From: Hydrogenophaga sp.
Lineage (GTDB): Bacteria > Pseudomonadota > Gammaproteobacteria > Burkholderiales > Burkholderiaceae_C
Assembly: GCF_019264445.1 (NCBI RefSeq)
Contig: NZ_JAHVAB010000017.1
Span: 1 to 61,022 of the forward strand
Length of the DNA stretch: 61,022 nucleotides
Direction of reading: 5' to 3'
The notes beneath the pieces were generated by a model. That model saw only the letters and a program-made list of their open reading frames with translations. It had not been told where the DNA came from and did no database searches. Shown here piece after piece: positions 35,890 to 45,135 of the stretch. The position numbers and the translations under genes were made by a program. The first letter of the stretch is position 1; each line of letters opens with the position of its first letter.

Positions 35890-36876
35890 TCAGAAGGCCT
35901 TGAGCAGCGCCTTGGCGTCGACCTTGTCCTTGATCACGCCGAACTCGACGCCGAGGTCCAGAAACTTCTGGAAGTCGGCCACGTCGGCGGGCGATAGGTC
36001 GGCGGCCATGACGATGCGTGGCAGCGGCACGGTAGCGGCCAGCTCGGGTGGCACCTTCATGCCGGCGATCAGGTAGCCGCGCGTGCTGCTGTCGCTCTGC
36101 GCTTCCTTCACGCCGCGCGCCCAGGCGTCGGCAAAGCGCTTGGCCACATCGGGCCGCTCGCTCACGAACTTGTCGGCCAGTACGGCACCGGCGGCAAAGG
36201 CGCTGGCGTTTTTGTTGCCCAGCAGGTGGGTGGCGATCACGCCCGTTTCCACCCGCTTGCCCACCTTCTGGGCGACCATGATCGTGGCAGCCGGCTCCAG
36301 CGTGTAGCCGCCGTCGAAGGTGCCGGCCTGCAGCACGCTGGCGTGCATGTTGATGGGCTGCTCCTGGATGGTGAAGTCGGTGCCTTCGACCAGCCCCAGC
36401 TTCTTGAGCACGGCGCGCGCCGCGCCGATGTTGGCCGGGCCGGGCGCGGAAAACAGCTTGATGCCGCCCTTGAAGTCCTTGAGCGACTTGGCCGGGTGAC
36501 TGGCCTTGACGACGAACTGCTCGATCACGTGGGCGCTGTTCTGGCCGTTGAGCGAGAGGTACTTGAGCGTCTTGGCGCGGCGCGATTCCATGTTGGCGCC
36601 TTCGAGCGTCACCAGGTTGGCGGCGCCGTCGATGTTGCCGGCGACGATGGCCTGCACCGTGAGTGGGTGGCTGGTCATGGGCACTTCTTCCACTTCAAGC
36701 CCGGCTGCCTTGAAGAACCCGCGGTTCTGCGCGATGTAGAACGGCAGCGCCGCGCTGGAGGGGAACACGCCCACGCGCACGCGGTCGGCGGCCTGGGCGT
36801 GCGGGAGCAGCGCGGTGCACAGGGTCAGGGTGGCCAGGGCTTTGGCGGCGAGGGAAAGGAAGTCAGCGCGTTGCAT
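35890..36876 (-). CDS. ABC transporter substrate-binding protein (NMT1/TauA-like)
   Basis: A 328-residue periplasmic binding protein. A signal peptide (LAAKALATLTLCTALLPHAQ) precedes RVRVGVFPSSAALPFYIAQN and RGFFKAAGLEVEEVPMTSHP, the NMT1/THI5/SsuA pattern. Family members bind alkanesulfonates, nitrate or pyrimidine-like compounds. In this setting the ligand is most likely the N-heterocycle attacked by the neighbouring enzymes, but this is inference. Its first codons overlap the end of the VOC gene by 14 bp. Confidence 0.88.
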   Translation of the reverse strand: MQRADFLSLAAKALATLTLCTALLPHAQAADRVRVGVFPSSAALPFYIAQNRGFFKAAGLEVEEVPMTSHPLTVQAIVAGNIDGAANLVTLEGANMESRRAKTLKYLSLNGQNSAHVIEQFVVKASHPAKSLKDFKGGIKLFSAPGPANIGAARAVLKKLGLVEGTDFTIQEQPINMHASVLQAGTFDGGYTLEPAATIMVAQKVGKRVETGVIATHLLGNKNASAFAAGAVLADKFVSERPDVAKRFADAWARGVKEAQSDSSTRGYLIAGMKVPPELAATVPLPRIVMAADLSPADVADFQKFLDLGVEFGVIKDKVDAKALLKAF

Positions 36877-37426
36877 GGCGGGTTTCTCCGTGAAGTGACA
36901 AAAGGGTCTGCCGTGGGTAGAGCGGCGGTTGAAAGAACGAATGGCCAGCGCGGTAGACGCGGTCCTCGGACATGTCGGGAGGCGCCCCGGTTTCGGCCGC
37001 CCCCTCGAAGGTGAGTTCGAGCTGCACGCCGCTGGGGTCGTAGGCGAACAGCTGCCACAGCGTGGTGCCGGGCACCAGAAACTCGCGCCACGCCAGGCCC
37101 GCCGCCGCAAACCGCGCGCGGTAGGCGTGGTAGCCCACGCAGGCGAGCGAGAGGTGGTCGATGGCGGCGCTGCCGCTGGGCACGTGGTCCAACCCGGCCA
37201 GCGCGGGGCCACCGGCATACACGTGCACGATGGCCTGGCCCCCCGGCTGCGGGCAGGCCAGCCAGGCGCCGGGGTAGCCGAAGTCGGGCCGGGCCACCTC
37301 GCGCAGCCCGATCACGCCACACCAGAAAGCGCGCGTGAGGTCGAGGTCGCTGGTCTTGATGGCCAGGTGGAACAGGCCCAGCGTGAAGGCACCGTCGCCG
37401 GGGATGTGTGGAGCGTGGGGGCTCAT
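36863..37426 (-). CDS. VOC-family protein (glyoxalase/dioxygenase fold)
   Basis: A 187-residue vicinal-oxygen-chelate protein. Metal-ligand-type positions can be seen at the His of GLFHLAIKTSDLDLTRAF, the His of AIDHLSLACVGYHAY and the Glu of GVQLELTFEGAAE, two beta-alpha-beta-beta-beta modules apart. The fold covers extradiol dioxygenases, glyoxalases, epimerases and resistance proteins, so the reaction is not determined. Coupled by a 4-bp overlap to the flavin monooxygenase gene, it may act on the hydroxylated product. Confidence 0.82.
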   Translation of the reverse strand: MSPHAPHIPGDGAFTLGLFHLAIKTSDLDLTRAFWCGVIGLREVARPDFGYPGAWLACPQPGGQAIVHVYAGGPALAGLDHVPSGSAAIDHLSLACVGYHAYRARFAAAGLAWREFLVPGTTLWQLFAYDPSGVQLELTFEGAAETGAPPDMSEDRVYRAGHSFFQPPLYPRQTLLSLHGETRHATR

Positions 37427-38634
37427 GTCTTCTCGCCGAGTGCAACGTCGCGGAAGAGGCGCGTGAGGTCGTCGATGAACGGGTCCTCGGTTTTCCAGCG
37501 CGCGCCGGCCACCGGGTCAGCGCCTTGCAGCATGGTGTCGGTGGCGCGCACCGAGAGTTCCATGGCGAAGCGGATGCGTTCGCGGCGGGCCAGGTCGATC
37601 GCGTCCAGCCAGTCGCGCACCCCGTGCTGGCCGGCGCGCACCGCGGCTTCGATGAGCAGCGCGGCACAGCTCGCGTCTTCCATGGCTTGCGTGGCACCCT
37701 GGCCCAGCGTGGGCGCCATGCCGTGGGCGCTGTCGCCCAGGTAGAGCACCTGCCGCACGGGTTCGACAAAGCGCACGTCGGACTCCTGCATGCGCGCCCA
37801 GTGCGCGTGCTCGGCCTGTTCGCACATGGCGTCGACCAGCCAGCGCACCGCAGGCGAGGCCTCGCGGCCTTCGGGCAGGAAGGCGCGGCGCATGCCTTCG
37901 GGCGTTTTCCAGTCGTCCGGTATCGCCGCACCGGCTTCAATGGGGTAGGTGCCGGCGATGTAGATGTGGTCGGGCGGCACGCGAAACGCGAGCAGGCGGT
38001 GGTGGCGGTTGAACCACTGCTCGTAGTCGTCCACCAGGCCTTGGCTGCGGTCCTGCACCAGCACCCGCAAGATGGCCACGCCCACGTGCCGCGTCTCGGG
38101 CAGGCCGGAGAACGCGGCGCGGGTGGCCGAGTAGCGGCCGTCGGTGCCGATCAGCAGGTCGATGCCCTCGATGGCGTGGGCTTGGCCGTTTTCCGTCCAG
38201 GCCACGCGGGTGCGGTGGGGGTCCGCCGGGTCGGCGCCGATGGACGTGACCTCGCAGCCGTACCGGATGGCCGGGCCCGCGCCGCTGCGCAGGATGCGGT
38301 AGAGCTCGGACCATCGGATCCGGATGCCCGCGTTGTCGGCCACACGCGCCAGCGGCAGGTCAAAGAGCACGGTGCCATCGGCGAGCGAGGTGCGCCACTG
38401 CGTCCATGGCAGGCTCTGGCGGATGACGTCGTCGGCCAGCGCCGGGTCGCAGGCGCGCAGGGCCTTGATGGCGTTGGGGCCGACGTTCAGGCCAGTGCCG
38501 GCTTCGCTGTGGTCGTCGGGCGCCACGCGCTCCAGGCACGTGACCGCCACGCCGGGCAGCGCCGCCAGGCGCCGGGCGAGGATGGCACCGGCCACGCCGG
38601 CGCCGACGATGACGACTTTTCTCAGGGTGGACAT
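37423..38634 (-). CDS. FAD-dependent aromatic/heterocycle monooxygenase
   Basis: A class A flavoprotein hydroxylase of 403 residues. The FAD-binding motif is VVIVGAGVAGAILARRLAAL, the DG motif LLIGTDGRYSATRAAF (about residue 160) and the GD motif LYLGDSAHGMAPTLGQGATQ with MEDA. The layout is that of HpxO (urate), NicC and 2,6-dihydroxypyridine hydroxylases, which hydroxylate hydroxylated N-rings. The longer frame upstream is discarded: the ATG 38634 begins at the flavin fold. Next to an imide-ring hydrolase it probably prepares an N-heterocycle for hydrolytic ring opening. The true substrate is unknown. Confidence 0.85.
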   Translation of the reverse strand: MSTLRKVVIVGAGVAGAILARRLAALPGVAVTCLERVAPDDHSEAGTGLNVGPNAIKALRACDPALADDVIRQSLPWTQWRTSLADGTVLFDLPLARVADNAGIRIRWSELYRILRSGAGPAIRYGCEVTSIGADPADPHRTRVAWTENGQAHAIEGIDLLIGTDGRYSATRAAFSGLPETRHVGVAILRVLVQDRSQGLVDDYEQWFNRHHRLLAFRVPPDHIYIAGTYPIEAGAAIPDDWKTPEGMRRAFLPEGREASPAVRWLVDAMCEQAEHAHWARMQESDVRFVEPVRQVLYLGDSAHGMAPTLGQGATQAMEDASCAALLIEAAVRAGQHGVRDWLDAIDLARRERIRFAMELSVRATDTMLQGADPVAGARWKTEDPFIDDLTRLFRDVALGEKT

Positions 38635-38662
38635 GGTCGGGGTTTTCTCCAGATAAGCAGGA

Positions 38663-40057
38663 TCAGGGCCACAGCGGCCATTCGGTGGTGGAGCCGCCGG
38701 CCTGCTCCCACTGCAGGCCCAGGGCGAGCAGCAGCGCATCGCCACCGGCCGGCGCCACCAGTTGCACGCCCACCGGCAGGTGCCCGGCGCGCCCGGCGGG
38801 CAGGGCCAGCGCCGGCAGGCCGGTGGCGTTGACGAAGGCGGTGAAGACGGCGTGGCCGCGCCCGTCCACCGGCTGGGCGTCGATCACGGGCGGGTGGCTC
38901 TCGTTGGCGGGCCAGGGCAGGGCGGCCGAGCAGGGGGTGAGCACGAGGTCGTGCGCGCTGAAGACCTTTGCCAGCGCCCGTGCGAGGCGGCGCACCACGG
39001 CCTGCGCTTCAAACAGATCGGTGGCGCGCCATGCCTGGCCGCTGGCCCACAGGGCGGCCAGCGCGGGCGAGAGTTCGTTGCCCGCGCGCGGCGCGTCGCG
39101 CAGCACGTGGGCCAGGCCCGTGGTGCTGATGACGGGCCAGGCCTGCTGGTTGAAGGCCTGGACGTCGGTCGGCGCGTCGGTCACGTCCACCGTGTGGCCG
39201 AGTGCGCGCAGCTGTTGCGCGGCGGCGTCGCAGCGCGCCAGCACATTCGCGTCCACCGGCGAGCCGGCGATGTGGCGCCAGTACGCAATGCGCCGGGGCC
39301 GTGGCGCTTCCTCGGCTGCGCGCCACGCGCCGGGCGCGGTGCCGCCGATCACGGCCATGGCCAGCGGCAGGTCGCGTGCATGGCGCACCATGGGGCCAAT
39401 GACTTCCATGCCGGGCAGCACCTCGGGCAGGCCGTGCTCGCGGGGCACCACGTTCCAGCCGGGCTTGAAGCCGTACAGCCCGGTGTGCCCCGCCGGGCGG
39501 CGGATCGAGCCGCCACCGTCGGTGCCCAGCGCCAGCACGCCCACGCCCGCCGCCAGCGCGGCCACGGCGCCACCGCTGGAGCCGCCGGGCGTGAGTGCCG
39601 GGTCCCAGGGGTTGCGGGTGACGCCGGTGAGCGGGCTGTCGGTGTAGCCCTGCAGGGTGAATTCGGGCACCGCCGTCTTGCCCAGGAACACGGCGCCCGC
39701 CGCGCGCAGCCGCGCCACGGGCGATTCGTCCACGGCGGGCCGGTGGTCTTGCCAGAGCCGGCTGCCCCAGCGGCAGGGCAGGCCGGCCAGCGGAATGTTG
39801 TCTTTCACGGTGACGGGCACGCCGTCCAGCGCGGAGAGCGGCTGGCCCTGGCGCAAGCGTTCGGTGCTGGCGCTGGCCGCGTGGCGCGCGCCCTCGGCAT
39901 CGACCCACGCCATGGCGTTGATGGCTGGCTGCACCATGTTGAGGCGCTCCAGGTGGGCGTCGAGCACGGCCAGTGGTGTGAGTGCACCAGCGCGGTACGC
40001 CGCGCCCAGGTCGCAGGCGTCGAGTTGCCACAACGGTGCGCGGGTGTCGGTGCTCAT
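38663..40057 (-). CDS. Amidase-signature hydrolase (AtzE/biuret-hydrolase-like)
   Basis: A 464-residue amidase-signature enzyme. The Ser-cisSer-Lys triad can be placed at Lys85 (GVPVTVKDNIPLAG), Ser160 (LTPGGSSGGAVAALAAG) and Ser184 (GTDGGGSIRRPAG). Members of this family hydrolyse carboxybiuret (AtzE), allophanate (AtzF) and many amides. Here it most likely acts on the linear product of the ring-opening enzyme, whose gene overlaps it by 4 bp. No separate small AtzG-like subunit gene is seen between them. The start at 40057 was chosen from that overlap. Confidence 0.85.
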   Translation of the reverse strand: MSTDTRAPLWQLDACDLGAAYRAGALTPLAVLDAHLERLNMVQPAINAMAWVDAEGARHAASASTERLRQGQPLSALDGVPVTVKDNIPLAGLPCRWGSRLWQDHRPAVDESPVARLRAAGAVFLGKTAVPEFTLQGYTDSPLTGVTRNPWDPALTPGGSSGGAVAALAAGVGVLALGTDGGGSIRRPAGHTGLYGFKPGWNVVPREHGLPEVLPGMEVIGPMVRHARDLPLAMAVIGGTAPGAWRAAEEAPRPRRIAYWRHIAGSPVDANVLARCDAAAQQLRALGHTVDVTDAPTDVQAFNQQAWPVISTTGLAHVLRDAPRAGNELSPALAALWASGQAWRATDLFEAQAVVRRLARALAKVFSAHDLVLTPCSAALPWPANESHPPVIDAQPVDGRGHAVFTAFVNATGLPALALPAGRAGHLPVGVQLVAPAGGDALLLALGLQWEQAGGSTTEWPLWP

Positions 40058-41178
40058 GCCACCTCCGCGATCACGGCCACCAGACCGCCGCCATCCGGCC
40101 CCTGGTGCTCGGCACCGCCCGACACAAAAATGCGGCCATCGCCCAGCACGCCCGACACCATTCCGCCCACGGCCGCTCGGATGTGGCGCTGGGCGTTGAT
40201 GTCGGTGTCGTCCAGCATGGTGACGCGTGAACCGCGCACCTCGCCCCGGCGGTCGGGCTCGCACTTCACCAGCGCGGCGGCCACGCGGTGGCGATCGGCT
40301 TCACCCAGCTGGGGCTCGGCGCGCAGGCCCAGCCGCGCGAGCACGCGCGTGACGGCCGGCAAGTCCAGCGCGTCGGCCATGGGCTCGCAGGCCATGCGCA
40401 GTGGGCCGCGCCAGTGCGCGCTGTGGCCCAGCAGCACGATTTCATTGGCCTGCACCTCCACCCCAGTGGACACGCCGGCGCGTGCGCACCAGAGGTCCAG
40501 GCGCGCGAGCAGCCCGGCTTCCAGCGCCGGGTCATCGGCCATTTCGCCCAATGCCAGCGCCACGCCAAACGCACCGGCCGCGCGCGACAGGGCCATGGAG
40601 CGGTTCGGGTCGGCGCTGGCCACTGGCTGCCCGGCGGCCTGAGCGGCGGCTGCGCGCGCCGCGGTCACGCAAGGGCCTTTGACCTGCACGAAGCACACAT
40701 CGGCCGGGTCGTCGATGCCCGCGTCCGCCATGGCGCTGCGCACGGCGTCGGCCACGGCGCGCACCTGCGCCCAGCGGCCGATGTCGGCCGCCGGCGTCGG
40801 CGGGCTGAAGGCGCGGCCGATGGCCAGGGCCGGGCCGGCAGGCGGATTTGCGCTGGCCGCGCTGCGCACGAACACGCTGTAGTGCGGCGAGAGCACGCCC
40901 TCGGTGCCGCCCGAGAGCACGCAGGGCAGTTCGCGCTGCAGCTCGGCCGGGTCGCGGCCCAGGCGCGCGCCGAGCAGGTGCATGAGGCTCTGGGTGAAGT
41001 AGCCGCGGGTGAAGTCGTTCACGCCGCCGTTGCCCTCGGTCTTGCCGATCACGGCCACCACCTCGTCGGCCCGCACGCGCCCGGCATCGAGCAAGGCGGC
41101 CAGGGCCGACAGGTCGCCGGGGTGGGCCATCGGCAGGCGGAAGACCTGGAGCTGGCGAAGGGGTGTCGAGCGGTGCAT
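40054..41178 (-). CDS. Ring-opening amidohydrolase (cyanuric acid amidohydrolase / barbiturase family)
   Basis: A 374-residue member of the AtzD/TrzD/barbiturase family, a rare fold of three similar domains, each giving a Lys-Ser pair. They can be assigned to Lys46 (VIGKTEGNGGVNDFTRGY) with Ser89 (VLSGGTEGVLSPHY), Lys167 (FVQVKGPC) with Ser237 (AGVSTGVEVQANEIVLLG), and Lys305 (LVKCEP) with Ser353. The C-terminal FVSGGAEHQGPDGGGLVAVI is the family's metal-loop signature. The known enzymes open cyanuric acid or barbiturate; I cannot tell which ring is used. It is the first enzyme gene of the island, 106 bp after the LysR gene. Confidence 0.88.
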   Translation of the reverse strand: MHRSTPLRQLQVFRLPMAHPGDLSALAALLDAGRVRADEVVAVIGKTEGNGGVNDFTRGYFTQSLMHLLGARLGRDPAELQRELPCVLSGGTEGVLSPHYSVFVRSAASANPPAGPALAIGRAFSPPTPAADIGRWAQVRAVADAVRSAMADAGIDDPADVCFVQVKGPCVTAARAAAAQAAGQPVASADPNRSMALSRAAGAFGVALALGEMADDPALEAGLLARLDLWCARAGVSTGVEVQANEIVLLGHSAHWRGPLRMACEPMADALDLPAVTRVLARLGLRAEPQLGEADRHRVAAALVKCEPDRRGEVRGSRVTMLDDTDINAQRHIRAAVGGMVSGVLGDGRIFVSGGAEHQGPDGGGLVAVIAEVA

Positions 41179-41284
41179 GCAGCGCAGTATCTGGAACACC
41201 AGTGCTGCGCGGAAGCTCAATGTTTCGCTCAGGGTGAGCGAGAAATGTGTGCAGTAGGGCCGCAGCCCGCCGCCGCCAACGGCC

Positions 41285-42190
41285 TCAGGGCGTGATTTCG
41301 GCCAGGCGGCCCACCAGCAATTCCACAAACGACAGCGTGGCGCTGGGCAGGCGGCGGCCTTCGCGCACCGCCAGCACCAGTTCGCTGCGGCCGAGCGCGG
41401 CGTCCACCAGCGGGATCGACACCAGCTCGCCGCGGCGCTTTTCCTGCAGCGTGCCGATCTCGAACTGGAAACTGATCGCCCCCGTCTGCCGCGTGAATTC
41501 CTTGAGCAGCTGCACGGTGCTGGCTTCGATCATGGGGCGCATGGCGATGCGCGAACGCGCCATCACCGCGTCGAGCAGGCGGCGGCTGCCAAACGAATGG
41601 TCGCCCAGGGCCACGGCGTACGGCTGGCATTCGGCCAGGCGCAGGCTGGTGCGCCCGGCGAGCGGGTGGTCGGGGCGCACCATCGCGCACAGCGGCTGGT
41701 GCAGCCGGCTGATGACCTGCAGGTCGTCGCTGGGGGCGGGGTCGTGCACCAGCACCAGCTCCACGTCGTCCTGGCCGAGCAGATGCACCAGCTGGTGCGT
41801 CACACCGGAGACCACCTGAAACTGCACGCCCGGGTGCTGCGCCTGGTATTGCGCCACGGCGCTGGGGATCAGGTCCGTGGCCACCGATTCAGCGCAGCCC
41901 AGGCGCACGGTGCCGCGCACCAGGCCGCGCAGCTGCTCGATCTGAGACTGCGCGGAGCGCAGGTCGGAGAGCGAGCGGCGCACCGTGTGCACCAGCACCT
42001 CGCCCGCCGCCGTCAGGCGCACGCCGCGTGGCAGCCGCTCAAACAGAGGCGTGCCGGCCTGTTCTTCGAGCTCCAGGATCATGCGGTTGAGTGCGGTGGA
42101 CGCCACATGCAGCTTTTCCGCCGCCTTGCGGATGGAGCCGGCGCGGGCCACGGCGTCGAGGTAAATGTAGGCGCGGGGTGGGTGGAGCAT
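41285..42190 (-). CDS. LysR-type transcriptional regulator
   Basis: A 301-residue LysR protein: an N-terminal winged helix-turn-helix (AYIYLDAVARAGSIRKAAEK, then LHVASTALNRMILELEEQAG and LFERLPRGVRLTAAGEVLV) plus an effector-binding domain from about residue 90 (GTVRLGCAESVATDLIPSAV). It lies upstream of the ring-opening amidohydrolase on the same strand and is probably transcribed with, or just ahead of, the island. It is the obvious local regulator; the effector is likely the heterocycle or a pathway intermediate. Confidence 0.93.
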   Translation of the reverse strand: MLHPPRAYIYLDAVARAGSIRKAAEKLHVASTALNRMILELEEQAGTPLFERLPRGVRLTAAGEVLVHTVRRSLSDLRSAQSQIEQLRGLVRGTVRLGCAESVATDLIPSAVAQYQAQHPGVQFQVVSGVTHQLVHLLGQDDVELVLVHDPAPSDDLQVISRLHQPLCAMVRPDHPLAGRTSLRLAECQPYAVALGDHSFGSRRLLDAVMARSRIAMRPMIEASTVQLLKEFTRQTGAISFQFEIGTLQEKRRGELVSIPLVDAALGRSELVLAVREGRRLPSATLSFVELLVGRLAEITP

Positions 42191-42222
42191 GGTGGGCTGG
42201 GGTGGCGGGTGTTACAAAATCT

Positions 42223-42246
42223 GGACCCAAAGTATTGGGACCCAAA
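42223..42246 (+). repeat. Direct repeat GGACCCAAA upstream of the toxin-antitoxin genes
   Basis: Two perfect 9-bp copies, at 42223-42231 and 42238-42246, with a 15-bp period, lie in the 105-bp spacer between the LysR gene and the antitoxin gene. They flank likely promoter DNA, with a CACAAT -10-like box near 42261. They could be operator half-sites for the antitoxin or a LysR/other regulator site. Confidence 0.5.
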
Positions 42247-42295
42247 ATGGCGGAATCTGGCACAATCCCCGGTTTTCCGGCGCCACCCATTGTCC

Positions 42296-42520
42296 ATGCT
42301 GTCCGTCCCCATCCACCAGGCCAAAGGCCAGCTGTCCGAGCTGATTCGCGCGGCCGAGCAGGGCGAGCAGGTCGTGCTCACGCGGCACGGCAAGCCGGTG
42401 GTGCGGCTGGTGGCCGAAGTGGCCGACGTGGACCAGGCCGAACGCGAGCGCGTGGCCGCCCAGGCACTCACCGAGCTGCGCGCGTTTCGCGCCGCCTGGT
42501 CGGCCGAGGAGCCGCGATGA
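42296..42520 (+). CDS. Phd/YefM-type antitoxin
   Basis: A 74-residue protein with the classical Phd/YefM fold signature: SVPIHQAKGQLSELIRAAEQ and GEQVVLTRHGKPVVRLV, then a variable C-terminal toxin-binding tail (ALTELRAFRAAWSAEE). Antitoxins of this class bind their own promoter and neutralise a PIN or RelE-type toxin. The start at 42296 begins at the conserved region. The stop overlaps the toxin start by 4 bp (ATGA). Confidence 0.9.
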   Translation: MLSVPIHQAKGQLSELIRAAEQGEQVVLTRHGKPVVRLVAEVADVDQAERERVAAQALTELRAFRAAWSAEEPR

Positions 42521-42939
42521 GGCCCTGGGTGATCGACGCTTCGGTGGCGCTGGCCTGGCTGATCCCTGAGCAGCAGAGCGAGCGCACCGACCACCACTAC
42601 AGCCAGGCGCGCAGCCGCGCAGGCCTCTACCACGCGCCCAGCCTGTGGCACTGGCAACTGGGCGAAGCCCTGCTGCTGGCCTGCCGCAGCGGCCGCCTGC
42701 CGCGCGCCCACTACGAGCGCGGCCTCGAGCTCGTGGCCCAGGCGCAGGTCGATATCGACCCACCGCTCAGCCTGCACCGGCGCAGCCAGGTGCTGCGGCT
42801 GGCCGAGTCGCACCGCATCAGTTGTTTCGACGCCGCTTACCTCGAGCTCGTCGTGCGCTTCAACGGCACGCTGGTCTCGCGCCAGGCCGACCTGCTGCAG
42901 GCCGCCAAAGCCTGCGGCATTGCCACCGACACCTTTTGA
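42517..42939 (+). CDS. VapC-like PIN-domain toxin
   Basis: A 140-residue PIN-domain ribonuclease. Acidic residues of the active site can be placed at the first Asp ([16 protein letters not shown]), a Glu in [17 protein letters not shown] and the Asp of [20 protein letters not shown]. The C-terminus ends [13 protein letters not shown], as usual in VapC. VapC toxins cut tRNA or rRNA; this one's target is unknown. It is paired by overlap with the Phd-type antitoxin. Its stop lies only 17 bp upstream of guaA, so it and guaA are probably on the same mRNA. Confidence 0.9.
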   Translation: MRPWVIDASVALAWLIPEQQSERTDHHYSQARSRAGLYHAPSLWHWQLGEALLLACRSGRLPRAHYERGLELVAQAQVDIDPPLSLHRRSQVLRLAESHRISCFDAAYLELVVRFNGTLVSRQADLLQAAKACGIATDTF

Positions 42940-42956
42940 AAACCCCGGAAACCACC

Positions 42957-44573
<1,617 letters not shown>

Positions 44574-44753
44574 CCCAAGATCGGTTGGCACCGTTCAAAG
44601 ACGGTCGGCAAACCGACGGTTTCCCTGGGTGACGGAACTCCCTGCCTTCAGCCTGGGACGGCTGACGGGCAGCAGGGCAGTGGTGCTTGTGGATGCTTCC
44701 AGCGCAGCCAGCTCCCAGCGGCTTTGAAGGCCCACGAGATGGCATTGGTGGGT

Positions 44754-44782
44754 GAATGCCCGCGGCGCGGCGCGGGGCATTC
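44754..44782. other. Hairpin downstream of guaA and the MxKDx gene
   Basis: An 8-bp perfect inverted repeat (GAATGCCC / GGGCATTC) with a GC-rich 13-base centre, between the convergent guaA and MxKDx-protein genes. It has no T-run on either side, so it is not a standard terminator, though its position fits one. The rest of 44574-44803 holds no gene. Confidence 0.35.
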
Positions 44783-44803
44783 ATTGCGGCGCAGGCGACC
44801 CGC

Positions 44804-45040
44804 TTACTTCTTCATTTCGTCCTTTTTCATTTCGTCCTTCTTCATCATGGCGTCGCCCTTGGCCATGGAGTCCTTCTTCATCATGCCGTCCTTTTTCATC
44901 ATGTCGTCTTTCTTCATGGCGTCTTTGGACATCGAGTCTTTGGCCATGCCGTCTTTCTTCATTTCGTCGGCAGCGTGAGCGGCTGCGACCGAGCCCAGAG
45001 CGATGAAGGTGGCCAGCAGGGTGGTAGAGAGCTTGTTCAT
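44804..45040 (-). CDS. Methionine-rich MxKDx repeat protein (MrpX-like)
   Basis: A 78-residue exported peptide. The signal peptide (LLATFIALGSVAAAHA) is followed by a mature part of about 55 residues made of MxKDx-type pentapeptide repeats, with roughly 13 Met and 17 Lys. It fits the MXKDX pentapeptide family. In Azospira suillum the periplasmic Met-rich peptide MrpX soaks up hypochlorite and is repaired by the YedY1 reductase (established there). Here the gene is followed upstream on the same strand by a YedY-type oxidoreductase and a cytochrome b, supporting that role by inference. No lipobox is seen. Confidence 0.88.
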   Translation of the reverse strand: MNKLSTTLLATFIALGSVAAAHAADEMKKDGMAKDSMSKDAMKKDDMMKKDGMMKKDSMAKGDAMMKKDEMKKDEMKK

Positions 45041-45135
45041 TTCGGTTCCTTGATGAGAGTCGTCTTTGAATAAATGGCGCGGTTCGAAATGAATCCGGCC
45101 TCACGTTCCAGAAGCGCTGAGAGCCTGATGGCCAC

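Noticed and set aside
37423..38745. A longer start for the flavin monooxygenase
   Set aside because: The extra 37 residues are unlike any family leader. The ATG at 38634 lies directly ahead of the FAD-binding fold.
44804..45040. Tandem repeats that could look like a CRISPR array
   Set aside because: The repeats are in frame, code for MxKDx pentapeptides after a signal peptide, and have no unique spacers. No cas genes are present.
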